64,000 nt of DNA, from positions 434,001-498,000 of the forward strand of contig NZ_CP022535.1 of the NCBI RefSeq assembly GCF_002237575.1. The letters run 5' to 3'. Positions 33,893 through 42,597 of this stretch are shown here, in pieces. The DNA comes from Spiroplasma corruscae (GTDB lineage Bacteria; Bacillota_I; Bacilli_A; Mycoplasmatales; Mycoplasmataceae). Below the pieces are notes generated by a model that was not told the origin of the DNA, ran no database searches, and saw nothing but the letters and a program-made list of their open reading frames with translations. Position 1 is the stretch's first letter. Every line of letters starts with the position of its first letter. Made by a program: the position numbers and the translations under genes.

Positions 33893-34894
33893 ATGAAAGA
33901 AAGTATTTATAATAAAATAGATTTTTTATTTAAAAAAGATGTAGATTTTATTAAGTCTATTAAATGATATTCCAATGTTTTATTAGCCTTTAGATTTTTC
34001 TTTTATTTTGGCACACTATGTACTTTATTAGGAGTTAGTTTATTAATAGTATTTTTATATGGGTCAGAATCATTATCTAATTATGTACTTATAATAATTA
34101 TTTTTATTAGTTTTGGTGTTATTTTTTTATTAACGTCATATATTCTAAAGTTATTAATAAGTAAAAAAAATAGAAAAAAAAGACTAGTTGGTAAGCAATT
34201 TTCAAATGATAAAATGAAAATAATATACACAGAATTATTTAATGAAAATTACACTAATATAGACATAACAGATTTTGACTTAGTTTTTGATTTTAATACA
34301 AGGGTTCTTAATAATCTACACTTAAAATATAAAGGTAATAAGATTGTCTTTTATATTGAAAAACCATTAATAATAAATAAAAAGGATTTCTTATTATTAG
34401 ATTCAATTGGAGATGGATTTTTATTTGGATTAGTAATTGTATTATTTTATTGAATGTTCAAGCCAAGATATAAATGTAATGATACAACATTGGCAGAAAA
34501 TAAAAAGTTTGATAAAACATTTAATGGTTTAAAGGTCACAAAAGGTAAAAAAAGGGATAAAAACTTTCAATCGGAGTCAATAGAATTTAATAAATTGTAT
34601 GATATTAATATTGATAAAGATGACTTAAGAGCACCATTATTTTTATCTCCAAAATTAATTGATAAGTTAGTTGATTTTAACGAACCAGAATTTGTCTCGT
34701 TAGGTATCGATGATAAAATTTATTATAATAGATCTAGAGTAATTAAAGGTTTTCCAATGGATGAAGTTGGTATACCAACTTATGAAAGAATTAAAAATTA
34801 TAAAACTTTTAGAAAAGAACTATATAAAAAAATAATAGAAGATTTAAATTTATTATCAAATAGTTTAGCAATTTTATTCACTACATTAGATTAA
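33893..34894 (+). CDS. DUF3137-like membrane protein
   Basis: 333 residues with two N-terminal membrane segments (about residues 35-60 and 67-90) and another hydrophobic stretch near 170. The soluble C-terminal region has NFQSESIEFNKLYDINIDKDDLRAPLFLSPKL written here in parts: SESIEFNKLY, then KDDLRAPLFLSPKL. This matches the pattern of DUF3137 proteins (ES-x-EFN, A-x-x-LTP). Two TGA codons are Trp and are needed to join the frame (near 33965 and 34451). Start ATG with GAGGG. Function unknown. Confidence 0.75.
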
Positions 34895-34921
34895 AAAAAT
34901 CAACATTTAATGCTGATTTTC
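34895..34921. terminator. Hairpin between DUF3137 gene and RDD pseudogene
   Basis: AAAATCA-A-CAT / ATG-C-TGATTTT with one mismatch; a short A/T run on each side could terminate in both directions. Confidence 0.5.
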
Positions 34922-34929
34922 TAAATATG

Positions 34930-35310
34930 TTAATTGCTTTTATTTTCTTCTTTTACTACTTGATTTTGAACTATGTCACCTTTATTAACTAAGTAATTAT
35001 TAGATAATTCTTCTGCTCAAGTACCTTTTTTTGAACAAATCATGATCAATTGGATAAAAGCTATTTTAAATAATAAACAAACTAATCCACCCGATATTCT
35101 ATTTAAGAATAATGGTGCTTGATTTCTTGTTAGATAATCAGTGTTGTTGCTTTCATCCCTAAACTAGACTTAGATTGAAAAATCATATAATTAAAAATAT
35201 TACGTATATTCCACTTGAAACAAAAATTAATGGTACATTAACTAAGTTTATTAATACTCTTCTTCAAAATCCAATTGCTTTAACGTCTTTAATATATTTA
35301 CTCCGTGTAA
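34930..35310 (-). pseudogene. Decayed RDD-family membrane protein gene
   Basis: On the minus strand three reading frames in succession give pieces of one protein. First comes RSKYIKDVKAIGFWRRVLINL-VNVPLIFV (the RR-x-x-x-N-L start typical of RDD proteins) and a membrane helix. Then, after a stop and frame change, SSLGMKATT (the GQ-S-LGM-K-like RDD motif). Then, after a second frame change, APLFLNRISGGLVCLLFKIAFIQLIM and a charged tail to the stop at 34930. At least two frameshifts and one stop separate them and the N-terminus is unclear. The remaining 250 bases up to 35557 hold only the promoter and leader of the spiralin-like gene. Confidence 0.65.
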
Positions 35311-35490
35311 AATACAATTTTGTATTATATTATACTTACTTTAAGTTTACTATTGATGTTTTCAACTAATTTTATAAATAAATAACAGTTTTTTAGTCAA
35401 AAATTCATTTTATTTATATTTGTGATTTTATATACTTGAAAATATTATATGTTAAGTACAAATATGCTTATAAAAATAAAAATAAAAATA

Positions 35491-35519
35491 TTGTTTTTAT
35501 ACTTTTTTAAGTTTATAAT
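35491..35519 (+). promoter_or_regulatory. Promoter of spiralin-like gene 1
   Basis: TTGTTT at 35491-35496, 17-base spacer and TATAAT at 35514-35519. The predicted start is about 35526. Confidence 0.65.
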
Positions 35520-35526
35520 TATATTA

Positions 35527-35541
35527 GTTGGTTAATCCAAC
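35527..35541 (+). promoter_or_regulatory. 5'-terminal mRNA hairpin of spiralin-like gene 1
   Basis: GTTGG-TTAAT-CCAAC. It starts one base after the predicted +1 and ends three bases before the GAGGAGG ribosome site. The same stem with another loop is found at 38226-38240 before the paralogue. Confidence 0.55.
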
Positions 35542-35557
35542 GAGGAGGAAAAGAAAG

Positions 35558-36433
35558 ATGAAAAAATTATTAGGTATATTAGCAGCTACGGGGTTAGTTG
35601 CAACCACTGGAGCAACAGTGGTATCGTGTGGGGACAAAGCTTCAGCATTTAGTGAAGTTAAAGATTTATCAATGAAAGTTGGAGATGCTGATAAAGTAGT
35701 TGAAGTTACTGTAAGTAACCCAGTTAAAGATACTGCATTTAGTGCAACTTCTGCAACTGTTGCAGCTGCAACAGTAAGTGTTGCACCTGCTAAAGATGAT
35801 GGTACAGGTAAATTTAAAGTAACTGTAAAAGCAGTTGCTGAAGGTACTTCAGACATTACTCTAAAATATGGAGATAGTTTAACTAAGACATTCAAAGTTG
35901 CTGTATCAGCTGCAGAAGCTGCTGCTAAAAAAGATTTAAGTACTACAATTTCAACAAAAGCATTAGGTGAATTTAAAGGTGCTGGAGATAATCCAACATT
36001 AGAAGAATTGGTTGCTCAAGTTAATTCAAAAAATAGTGATTTAGGTTTAGCTGCTAGTGATGTTGAACTAGATGGATCAGCTACAACATCAGCAGCAAAA
36101 CTTAAAGCAAAATCAGAATCAGAAAAATTTACTGGTAGTGTTGATTTAACATATTCATATTCAAAAAAAGAAGCTGTTGCTAAAAAAGATTTAAGTACAA
36201 TTACATTAGCATTAGGTGCATTTCAAGGTGCAGGAGATAATCCAATAATTGGTGAATTGGTTGATCAAGTTAATGCTGTAAATGAGGGTTTAGGTTTATC
36301 TGTAAATGATGTTCAACTAAATGGATCTCCTACAACATCAGCAGCAAAACTTGATGCAAAAGCATTATCAGAAAAATTTACTGGTAGTGCTTCATTAACA
36401 TATACATATACAAAAAAAGAAGCTTCAAAATAA
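35558..36433 (+). CDS. Spiralin-like surface lipoprotein 1
   Basis: 291 residues. Leader MKKLLGILAATGLVATTGAT, lipobox TVVSC (Cys24). The mature protein starts with an Ig-like (Big_2-type) domain of about 90 residues (SMKVGDADKVVEVTV, then KDDGTGKFKVTVKAV), followed by two diverged repeats of about 80 residues at roughly 128-205 and 213-291, each with LG-x-F-x-GAGDNP, a SDVELDGS or NDVQLNGS block and KFTGS-x-x-LTY. These repeats resemble the repeated domain of spiralin and related lipoproteins. No Trp and no Cys after the lipobox. Strong promoter, 5' hairpin, GAGGAGG site and a 20-bp terminator all suggest high expression. Confidence 0.85.
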   Translation: MKKLLGILAATGLVATTGATVVSCGDKASAFSEVKDLSMKVGDADKVVEVTVSNPVKDTAFSATSATVAAATVSVAPAKDDGTGKFKVTVKAVAEGTSDITLKYGDSLTKTFKVAVSAAEAAAKKDLSTTISTKALGEFKGAGDNPTLEELVAQVNSKNSDLGLAASDVELDGSATTSAAKLKAKSESEKFTGSVDLTYSYSKKEAVAKKDLSTITLALGAFQGAGDNPIIGELVDQVNAVNEGLGLSVNDVQLNGSPTTSAAKLDAKALSEKFTGSASLTYTYTKKEASK

Positions 36434-36460
36434 TAAAATATTATTAATAACAATTATCAA

Positions 36461-36510
36461 ATTTAATATAAAAAGAAACTAATTTATTTTAGTTTCTTTT
36501 TATATTAAAT
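36461..36510 (+). terminator. Long perfect terminator hairpin after spiralin-like gene 1
   Basis: A 20-bp perfect inverted repeat (36461-36480 with 36491-36510) and 10-base loop; A and T rich arms let it work on both strands. Confidence 0.8.
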
Positions 36511-36633
36511 TATCATTAAAATATATATAATAACTTTTATTATTAATGAATAATATAATCACTGTATATATAACTTGTCATTTAGTAATATAATATTAAT
36601 GTTAATAATAAAGTTAACAAGGAGGATTCTCGA

Positions 36634-37458
36634 ATGAGTAATATTTTAAAAGAAAAGTATAAAATGAATAATGGTATTATGATACCAAAAGTTGGTTTAG
36701 GTACATATAAATTAACTAGTGAACAAGAATGTATTGATGTAATAAAAGAAGCTATTAATATTGGTTATCAATTAATAGATACAGCTAAAATTTATGAAAA
36801 CCATAAAACAATTGCTAAGGCATTAAAAGAATGTAATTATAAAAGAGAAGATTTATTTATAACTTCAAAAATATGAAACTCAGATCACAAATACGAAGAT
36901 ACTAAAAAAGCAATAGATTTAATTTTAGAAGAGTTAAATCTAGATTATATTGATTTATTATTAATTCATTGACCTACTGAATATCGTTTAGAATGTTATA
37001 AAGCACTTGAAGAAGCTGTTGATGATGGTAAAGTAAAATCAATTGGTGTAAGTAACTTCCAAAAACATCATTTAGACGAATTAATGCAAAATTGTAGAAT
37101 TAAACCAGTAATTAATCAAATTGAATTGCACCCTGCATTAAGAAACAAAGAAGTTGTTGATGCTTGTAAAAAATATAATATATTAGTTGAATCATGAGGA
37201 ACAATGATTCGTGGTAAATGTTTTGAAATAAAAGAGATTCAAGATATAGCAAAAAAATATAATAAAACAGAAGCTCAAGTATGTTTACGATGAGCATATG
37301 AATTAGGTTATATAATTATTCCAAAATCAAGTAAATTAAAAAGAATATTAGAAAATATTCAAATTGAAGACTTTAGTTTAACAAAAGAAGATTTATTATT
37401 AATTGAAGGTATTGAGGAATTTAGAGACGGTCCTGACCCTGATAATTTTAATTTTTAA
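36634..37458 (+). CDS. Aldo/keto reductase
   Basis: A 274-residue NADPH-dependent TIM-barrel oxidoreductase. MIPKVGLGTYKLT, then GYQLIDTAKIYENH (catalytic Asp and Tyr), LFITSKIWNSDHKY (catalytic Lys), DLLLIHWP (catalytic His), KSIGVSNF, NQIELHP and the cofactor-site IIIPKSSKLKRI. All tetrad residues are present and the length is usual for AKR5-type bacterial enzymes. The natural substrate is unknown; small ketoaldehydes such as methylglyoxal are common. Start ATG with AAGGAGG. It lies inside the lipoprotein cluster, between spiralin-like gene 1 and its relic. TGA codons are Trp. Confidence 0.93.
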
Positions 37459-37520
37459 TTTGTATTTATTGTAATATCAATAATATAGATCATAACTTTA
37501 GTGATATAAATCATATATTA

Positions 37521-37676
37521 ATGAACTTATGAGAAGTTAGTTTATTAGTTAAAGTTAATGGTGGTTATTTATCTAAGGATAAAATAATTAGCATAGCTTT
37601 TGAAAATGTTGCAGTTATAAAAGTATGTGTATTAATTGCTAAAGATGATGTTACAGGAAATTCAAAGCAACTTTAA
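37521..37676 (+). pseudogene. Relic of a spiralin-like lipoprotein (Ig-like domain)
   Basis: A short open frame (51 codons, TGA as Trp) reads EVSLLVKVNGG, then IAFENVAVIKVCVLIAKDDVTGNSK. It lines up with the Ig-like domain of the lipoprotein at 35558 (EVKDLSMKVGD, then ATVAAATVSVAPAKDDGTGKFK). There is no leader or start signal. A normal terminator hairpin lies at 37967, so the region 37459-37992 looks like a decayed full-length paralogue. The rest of the 800-base gap to 38255 shows no other frame I can support except the next gene's promoter. Confidence 0.5.
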
Positions 37677-37966
37677 CACTATTAAATAATAACCAATAAA
37701 TGATATTTATAATTAAAATACTGATGTTGCTAAATAAGATGTAAGGAACTAATTTTAGTTTAATTTCAACTATCACAACATTATTACTTTAATAATTGTT
37801 AATAAACATGTTGAAAAGGTTACTAGCTTAGTTTTAGTAGTGGTTATAATACCAAATGTTAACATTTAACCATTATTGAAGTAACATTTGATTTATTAAC
37901 AAAGTGGTTGAAAACAATATTAAAAACTAAAGTAGAAAATAATAATATCTTATTATATAAATGTTG

Positions 37967-37992
37967 ACACTAACTAATGTTAGTGTTTTTTT
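37967..37992 (+). terminator. Orphan terminator of the spiralin-like relic
   Basis: Stem ACACTAAC / GTTAGTGT, loop TAAT, then seven T, with no intact gene upstream within 500 bases. Confidence 0.75.
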
Positions 37993-38212
37993 GTAAAGTA
38001 TTTAAAAAATTTAACATAAAATTTAATTAATATTTTGTAATCTAGTAGCAATATATTTTCATATTTATATGATTATCATTATTTTATTAAAATTAATTAG
38101 TTTTTAACATATGTATCAATATGAAATTTATTTTACTTCATAAAACTAATTTCAAAATGTATTTATTGATCAAAAACACCATAAAAATAATGAAATTATT
38201 TATTGTAAAGTT

Positions 38213-38240
38213 TATAATTTACTTAGTTGGAAATTCCAAC
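38213..38240 (+). promoter_or_regulatory. -10 box and 5'-terminal hairpin of spiralin-like gene 2
   Basis: TATAAT at 38213-38218 (the -35 is poor) and, at 38226-38240, GTTGG-AAATT-CCAAC beginning one base after the predicted start. The AAGTTTATAATT context and the spacing match the element before 35558. Confidence 0.5.
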
Positions 38241-38255
38241 GAAAGGGGAAAAAAT

Positions 38256-38861
38256 ATGAAAAAATTATTAGGAATATTAGCAGCTACAGGGTTAGTTGCA
38301 ACCACAGGAGCAACAGTTGTTTCTTGTGGTAATGATACAAAAGAAACTACAAAAACAGATTTAAGTAAAATATCTACAAAAGAATTAGGTGATATTAGTG
38401 GAGAAGGAATAACACCATCACTTAGTGATTTAGTTAAAGCTATTAATTTAAAAAATGATAAATTAAGTTTAACTGATAATGATGTTACTTTAAATGAAGG
38501 TGCTACTACTGAAAAAGCTACTATAACAGCTAAAGAAGAATCTACTAAATTTACAGGTTCAGTTGAAGTAACATATAAATATACAAAATCAGAAGCTGTA
38601 GAAAAAAAAGACTTAAAAGATTTAGAAGTAAAAGAATTAGGTGATATTAGTGGAGAAGGAGTAACACCATCACTTAGTGATTTAGTTAAAGCTATTAATT
38701 TAAAAAATGATAAATTAAGTTTAACTGATAATGATGTTACTTTAAATGAAGGTGCTACTACTGAAAAAGCTACTATAACAGCTAAAGAAGAATCTACTAA
38801 ATTTACAGGTTCAGTTGAAGTAACATATAAATATACAAAATCAGATACAGTAGAAAAATAA
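38256..38861 (+). CDS. Spiralin-like surface lipoprotein 2 with near-identical tandem domain
   Basis: 201 residues. The leader MKKLLGILAATGLVATTGAT and lipobox TVVSC are the same as in the gene at 35558. The mature protein is just two spiralin-type repeats of 84 residues, each with KELGDISGEG, TPSLSDLVKAI, TDNDVTLNEG and KFTGSVEVTYKYTKS. The two DNA copies (38378-38593 and 38630-38845) are identical over 216 bases except one base. It lacks the Ig-like domain of its paralogue. No Trp. Ribosome site AAAGGGG. It probably shows size variation by repeat number. Confidence 0.85.
   Translation: MKKLLGILAATGLVATTGATVVSCGNDTKETTKTDLSKISTKELGDISGEGITPSLSDLVKAINLKNDKLSLTDNDVTLNEGATTEKATITAKEESTKFTGSVEVTYKYTKSEAVEKKDLKDLEVKELGDISGEGVTPSLSDLVKAINLKNDKLSLTDNDVTLNEGATTEKATITAKEESTKFTGSVEVTYKYTKSDTVEK
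38378..38593 (+). repeat. Tandem repeat unit 1 (period 252 bp)
   Basis: 216-bp copy in spiralin-like gene 2. Differs from unit 2 at one base, changing Ile (GAATAAC) to Val (GAGTAAC). Confidence 0.95.
38630..38845 (+). repeat. Tandem repeat unit 2 (period 252 bp)
   Basis: Second copy; the unit length of 252 bp is exactly 84 codons, so gain or loss of a unit keeps the frame. Confidence 0.95.
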
Positions 38862-38910
38862 GACTAAAAATATTTAGATAATAGAATTAAATAATATTAT
38901 TAAAAATTAT

Positions 38911-38936
38911 CCACTTTAATAAAAGTGGTTTTTTTT
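38911..38936 (+). terminator. Terminator of spiralin-like gene 2
   Basis: Stem CCACTTT / AAAGTGG, loop AATA, then eight T. Confidence 0.85.
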
Positions 38937-39053
38937 AATATTTATATTAATAAAAAATAACTATTTATAAACTATATTTTAATGCCTAGAAGAATTTCAT
39001 TTTGATAATAATTTTGGTTATAATAACTTATATTAATAAAAAAGGGGGATAAA

Positions 39054-39503
39054 ATGAAAAAAATATTAACATTTTTAGCTGCAACAGGGATTGTAGCTTC
39101 GACAGCGTCAACAGTAGTGTCATGTGATGATGATTTTGGATATAAAGTTGATTCAAATTTAGTGGTCAGTTCAAAGGATGAACTAATTGGATATGATGAT
39201 CAAATTGCACTATTTTTTATTATACCAAATAGCTTATACTTACAAAAACTATTAACTTTTGAAGTTAAAGCAACTATGTATGTAAATGATTTATCCACTA
39301 CTGCTGTCAATTATTTTAAATTAGAAAATATAAGTAAAAATAATTCAGATGATCACATATATTCAGCTAATTTAGTTTTAAACTTTTCATCAAATGATGA
39401 AAAACCATCTAATGAAACAAAATATGAATTAGTATTTAACATAAAGGATGATACAACAACATTTGGAAATTTCACAATTACTTATAAAGACAAAACAGTA
39501 TAA
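39054..39503 (+). CDS. Small lipoprotein, unknown function
   Basis: 149 residues with leader MKKILTFLAATGIVASTAST and lipobox TVVSC. The leader is of the same Vmc-like type as the spiralin-like genes. The mature part is short, without repeats, and looks beta-rich (TFEVKATMYVND, NLVLNFSSND, NFTITYKDKT). Ribosome site AGGGGG, preceded by TATAAT at 39019-39024. It is followed after 52 bases by a related lipoprotein with similar layout, so the two probably form one transcript. No Trp. Confidence 0.8.
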   Translation: MKKILTFLAATGIVASTASTVVSCDDDFGYKVDSNLVVSSKDELIGYDDQIALFFIIPNSLYLQKLLTFEVKATMYVNDLSTTAVNYFKLENISKNNSDDHIYSANLVLNFSSNDEKPSNETKYELVFNIKDDTTTFGNFTITYKDKTV

Positions 39504-39555
39504 TTGTTAGAATAATTAATTATTAGTTTTAAATTACTGTAAGGAGGTAATGAAA

Positions 39556-40023
39556 ATGAAAAGATTTTTAGTAATATTATCTGGTTTATCAATTGTTACA
39601 ACTACCATTTCAACAGTAGTATCATGTGGTGATGAAATTAGTAATACATTTCATACTTATAATAACATGGCATTTACTGATAAAAATAATTTAGTAGGTC
39701 TAGATGATAGAATAAATGTATTATTAGTTCTAGGAAACGATTATGTATTAGGTAAAGATATTAATATAGATTACGTATTAAGAGTTTTTGAAGAGAATAG
39801 TGGTTGATGAGTTACAAGTACTAAATTATTTAATTTCACAAATCCAACTAAAAAAGAAAAAAACAATAGGTTATACACATTAAGCTTTAGTATTAATGAA
39901 GAAGAGTTTAAAAATTATAAATTTGATGATAGTAAAAAATTTAAGATTACTTTTTCAGTTAAAGGTTTATTTGAATTTAATGATTTTGAAACAGGTGTCA
40001 TTAATTGTAAATTAAATATATAA
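39556..40023 (+). CDS. Small lipoprotein, paralogue of the preceding gene
   Basis: 155 residues, leader MKRFLVILSGLSIVTTTIST, lipobox TVVSC. It has the same general layout as the 149-residue lipoprotein before it: an initial NLVGLDDRI block comparable with ELIGYDDQI, a hydrophobic LLVL or LFFI strand and alternating beta-like stretches. Two adjacent TGA codons near 39806 are Trp-Trp. I chose ATG 39556, eight bases from GGAGG; ATG 39550 is only two bases from it. Ends at a palindromic terminator. Confidence 0.8.
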
Positions 40024-40049
40024 AAAAATGAACAATATTGTTCATTTTT
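40022..40049. terminator. Palindromic terminator between convergent genes
   Basis: Stem AAAAATGAACA / TGTTCATTTTT with loop ATAT; symmetrical, so it could serve both the lipoprotein and the permease gene. Confidence 0.8.
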
Positions 40050-40070
40050 ATGTTTAAATTTAATACTATT

Positions 40071-41774
40071 CTAGGGTTTTTTATTTAATCTATGATCAGA
40101 ATCTTCGTTTAAATTATTATTAGATGATTCGATATAATCAATCTTTAAATCTTTAGTTATAGGTTTATCAATATGAATTTCATTAATTTCACTACTATTA
40201 TTATCGATTGAACCACCATTTTTTCTTTCTTTTCTTTCAACATTAATTCAGTAAGCTAGCATTCCTGTTCCCATAAAGAAGACACAACCTCCAAAAATAA
40301 ATACAAAGTTTATTGCAGCTTTACCTGGATCTTCTTGTCATTTATTTGGACTTGGAACACAACCAAAGAAGAATGCTATCAAAAGAATAATAAGAGTAAT
40401 CGAACAAATAATAATTGGAAAGATTTTATTTTTAAAGAATCGGGTTCCTCTTTCCGTATCATCCATTTTTAGTCTTAAGCGGATATATCCTCAAAAGTAG
40501 AAAAACATTTGTACAATCGCTAATGTAGTTGTAGCATCAATTGATTTTACTAAGAATTCACTTGAACTTTCTAATTCACCATCTGTACTTGCTGTACTGG
40601 TAACACCAACAATTGTAAGTATTACAGTAACAACAATTGCTTGTGCAAGCAATGCGTTATGTGGCATTCCATTTTCATCTGTTTTAGATAATCATTTTCC
40701 CATTACATTTTTTGGTGTTTCAGAGAAAAATACTTTTGTTGGCGCGGCAGTTCAAAAGAATAGGGAACCAATCCCATTTAAAGCCGTAACTAAACCGGCT
40801 ATATGGATAATTGCCTTACCACCTGCTGAATTTTCTGATAATCCAATCATTTTAGGGAAAACTAAAAAGTCAGCGTTTGGTATTTTTCAATCACTAATTT
40901 GTTGTTGATCAATTGTTAATGATAGCACCAATCCACCAATAACCATTAAACTTATAACTATACTCATACCAATAATTGATGCTATTTTAAATGCTTTTAT
41001 TCCTTTTTTAGTATCTTTTATGAAAACACTCATTGTTTCGATACCATTATAACCAAATAATAATCAAGGAAATGCTGATAAGAATGATCACCAATCACCA
41101 TCGAATCCATTTTTTGAATCAACAGCATTTAAATCTGATCAACCTTTAAAATTTGATTGAATTCCATTAACAGGTATTGTGTAAAATAATGCAAATAATA
41201 TGAATACTACTCCAAGTATTAAACTAGCAGTACCACCTATATTTGTAACTCACCCTAATCATTTTGGACCTTTTTTTGAAATAAAAGTTCCTACTCAAAA
41301 TAATAAAATTGCAAACATTGCTAATACACATGCACTTGCCCTTGCAGATCCATCTGCTGAAAGCATATTTTCATCAACGAAGTATCTTGTTAATTCATCA
41401 AATCCATTAGCTCCATATAATCCATAACTTAATGCAATTATTGTAAATGGTGCAAGTGTAGCAAAGAAGAATAAGTTACCAAAATAACTTGATCAACTTG
41501 CAAGAAATCCTCCTTTTTCGCCTAAAGCAAATACACAGAAACTTCCTAACCCAGCTTCTTGATTTTTTAATTTTTTTATACTTCCAAACTCTGCTGTGAT
41601 AAGAACCATTGGTATTGCATAAATTGCACCTCCAACAAGAAATAACACACAAGCTAGTAAACCAAATTGATTTTGATTATTTACAATATTTCTAAAACCA
41701 AATATGATTGCAAAACTCATAAATATTATTGTCATTTTGGTTAAAGACTTAGCCCGAGATCTTTTCGACGACAT
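40071..41774 (-). CDS. APC-superfamily amino acid permease
   Basis: 567 residues with about twelve membrane segments. It begins SLTKMTIIFMSFAIIFGFRN and shows features of the amino acid-polyamine-organocation family, such as SFLSAFPWLLFGYNGIETM followed by DTKKGIKAFKIAS, and PKNVMGKWLSKTDENGMPHNALLAQ late in the chain. The C-terminal tail is hydrophilic and Asn-rich. Substrate unknown; glutamate/GABA-antiporter-like permeases of Mollicutes are similar. Start ATG 41774 is eight bases from AGAAGG; an in-frame GTG at 41783 lies inside that site. Many Trp are TGA. A long leader with structure precedes it. Confidence 0.85.
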
Positions 41775-41862
41775 TTTTTTCACCTTCTTTTTCTTTCTAT
41801 TAATTGCTATAAAAAAAAATAATACAAAAAGTATGTAAATACTAAATTATATTATTTTAAAT

Positions 41863-41899
41863 GCACACCAAAATCCTCTAGCTCAAGATTTTTTTGTGC
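41863..41899 (-). promoter_or_regulatory. Leader hairpin upstream of the amino acid permease
   Basis: On the minus strand, GCACA pairs with TGTGC and, after a 2x2 internal mismatch, AAAATCTT with AGGATTTT (one G-T pair); the loop is GAGCTAG. No T run follows, so it is not a plain terminator. It begins at the stop of a short leader ORF. Confidence 0.4.
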
Positions 41900-41949
41900 T
41901 AAAGTTTTCGACTCCCACGTATTAAATTTAAATTTATGATATTATTCAT
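41899..41949 (-). CDS. Possible leader peptide (16 residues)
   Basis: Minus-strand ATG at 41949, five bases after GAGG, encodes MNNIINLNLIRGSRKL and then TAG. The stop touches the base of the leader hairpin at 41863-41899, and a TATAAT (41975-41980, minus strand) lies upstream. The layout is like a translated leader controlling an amino acid permease. The Ile/Leu/Asn content may only reflect AT-rich codons, so this is tentative. The rest of 41775-42163 holds only these elements and the divergent promoter. Confidence 0.3.
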   Translation of the reverse strand: MNNIINLNLIRGSRKL

Positions 41950-42104
41950 AACTTCCTCACTTTTTATTAAAAATATTATATTTTAAAATACAGTAAAAAT
42001 TCACTTTTTTTTAAATATTTCAACTACTATTTTTAATTATTGTATGTAACCAAACCTGTAATTATAAATACGCTAGTTAAAGTGTTTTAAAATATAACTA
42101 TTTA

Positions 42105-42113
42105 TGTTATAAT
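42105..42113 (+). promoter_or_regulatory. Extended -10 box for the small membrane protein
   Basis: TGTTATAAT at 42105-42113; the -35 is not clear. The leader contains a short TTGAGA/TCTCGG hairpin followed by eight T (42125-42150), which may attenuate transcription before the ribosome site. Confidence 0.45.
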
Positions 42114-42163
42114 ATATGAGTTATTGAGATTTATCTCGGTATTTTTTTTATAGGAGGTAATTT

Positions 42164-42547
42164 TTGAGCAAATCTAAATTAACAGTTGTATCATCATCGG
42201 GTTGTATTGCATTAATGGGATTCATTTTAGCAATATTAGTTATATTTACAGGAAGTGCATTAACTATAGTGATACCTTCATTAATATTGGGGTTATTAAT
42301 AATTGCATTTTCATTAATAAATATATTATTCTGCTTTAGAGAAGTTTCGAAATTGAAAGTTTCTTTAGTTTTGTCAGCATCTTATACAATATTGGTGATT
42401 ATATTAACACTTGTATATTTAAAACTTACATCTTTCTCATCAGAAAGTTTATACATTTTATCAGCAATTCTATTATTTACAATAATATTCTATACAATAT
42501 TAATTGTTGTGAATTTCTCAGATAAAATCAGAACACTTGAATATTAA
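42164..42547 (+). CDS. Small four-helix membrane protein
   Basis: 127 residues with four hydrophobic segments (IALMGFILAILVIFTGSALT, IPSLILGLLIIAFSLINILF, SLVLSASYTILVIILTLVYL, LYILSAILLFTIIFYTILIV). The start is TTG at 42164, six bases after AGGAGG; no ATG is available nearby. No Trp, no recognised family. It stands alone with its own extended -10 promoter and terminator, divergent from the amino acid permease. Confidence 0.72.
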   Translation: MSKSKLTVVSSSGCIALMGFILAILVIFTGSALTIVIPSLILGLLIIAFSLINILFCFREVSKLKVSLVLSASYTILVIILTLVYLKLTSFSSESLYILSAILLFTIIFYTILIVVNFSDKIRTLEY

Positions 42548-42566
42548 TTTGAGTTTATTTTTTCAT

Positions 42567-42597
42567 AAAAAATCATTTAAAATAATGATTTTTTTTT
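42567..42597 (+). terminator. Terminator of the small membrane protein gene
   Basis: Stem AAAATCATT / AATGATTTT, 6-base loop, then a T run. Confidence 0.8.

Noticed and set aside
41870-41925. tRNA-like fragments (TAGCTCA and TTCGACTCCCAC) in the permease leader, plus strand
   Set aside because: The two elements are about 28 bases apart, too close for a tRNA, and the T-stem bases do not pair; no acceptor stem. The minus-strand leader reading explains the region better.
41780-42000. Known riboswitch (purine, TPP, SAM, T-box) before the amino acid permease
   Set aside because: None of the conserved cores of these classes, such as the TPP CTGAGA block or the T-box AGGGTGGAACCGCG block, is present.
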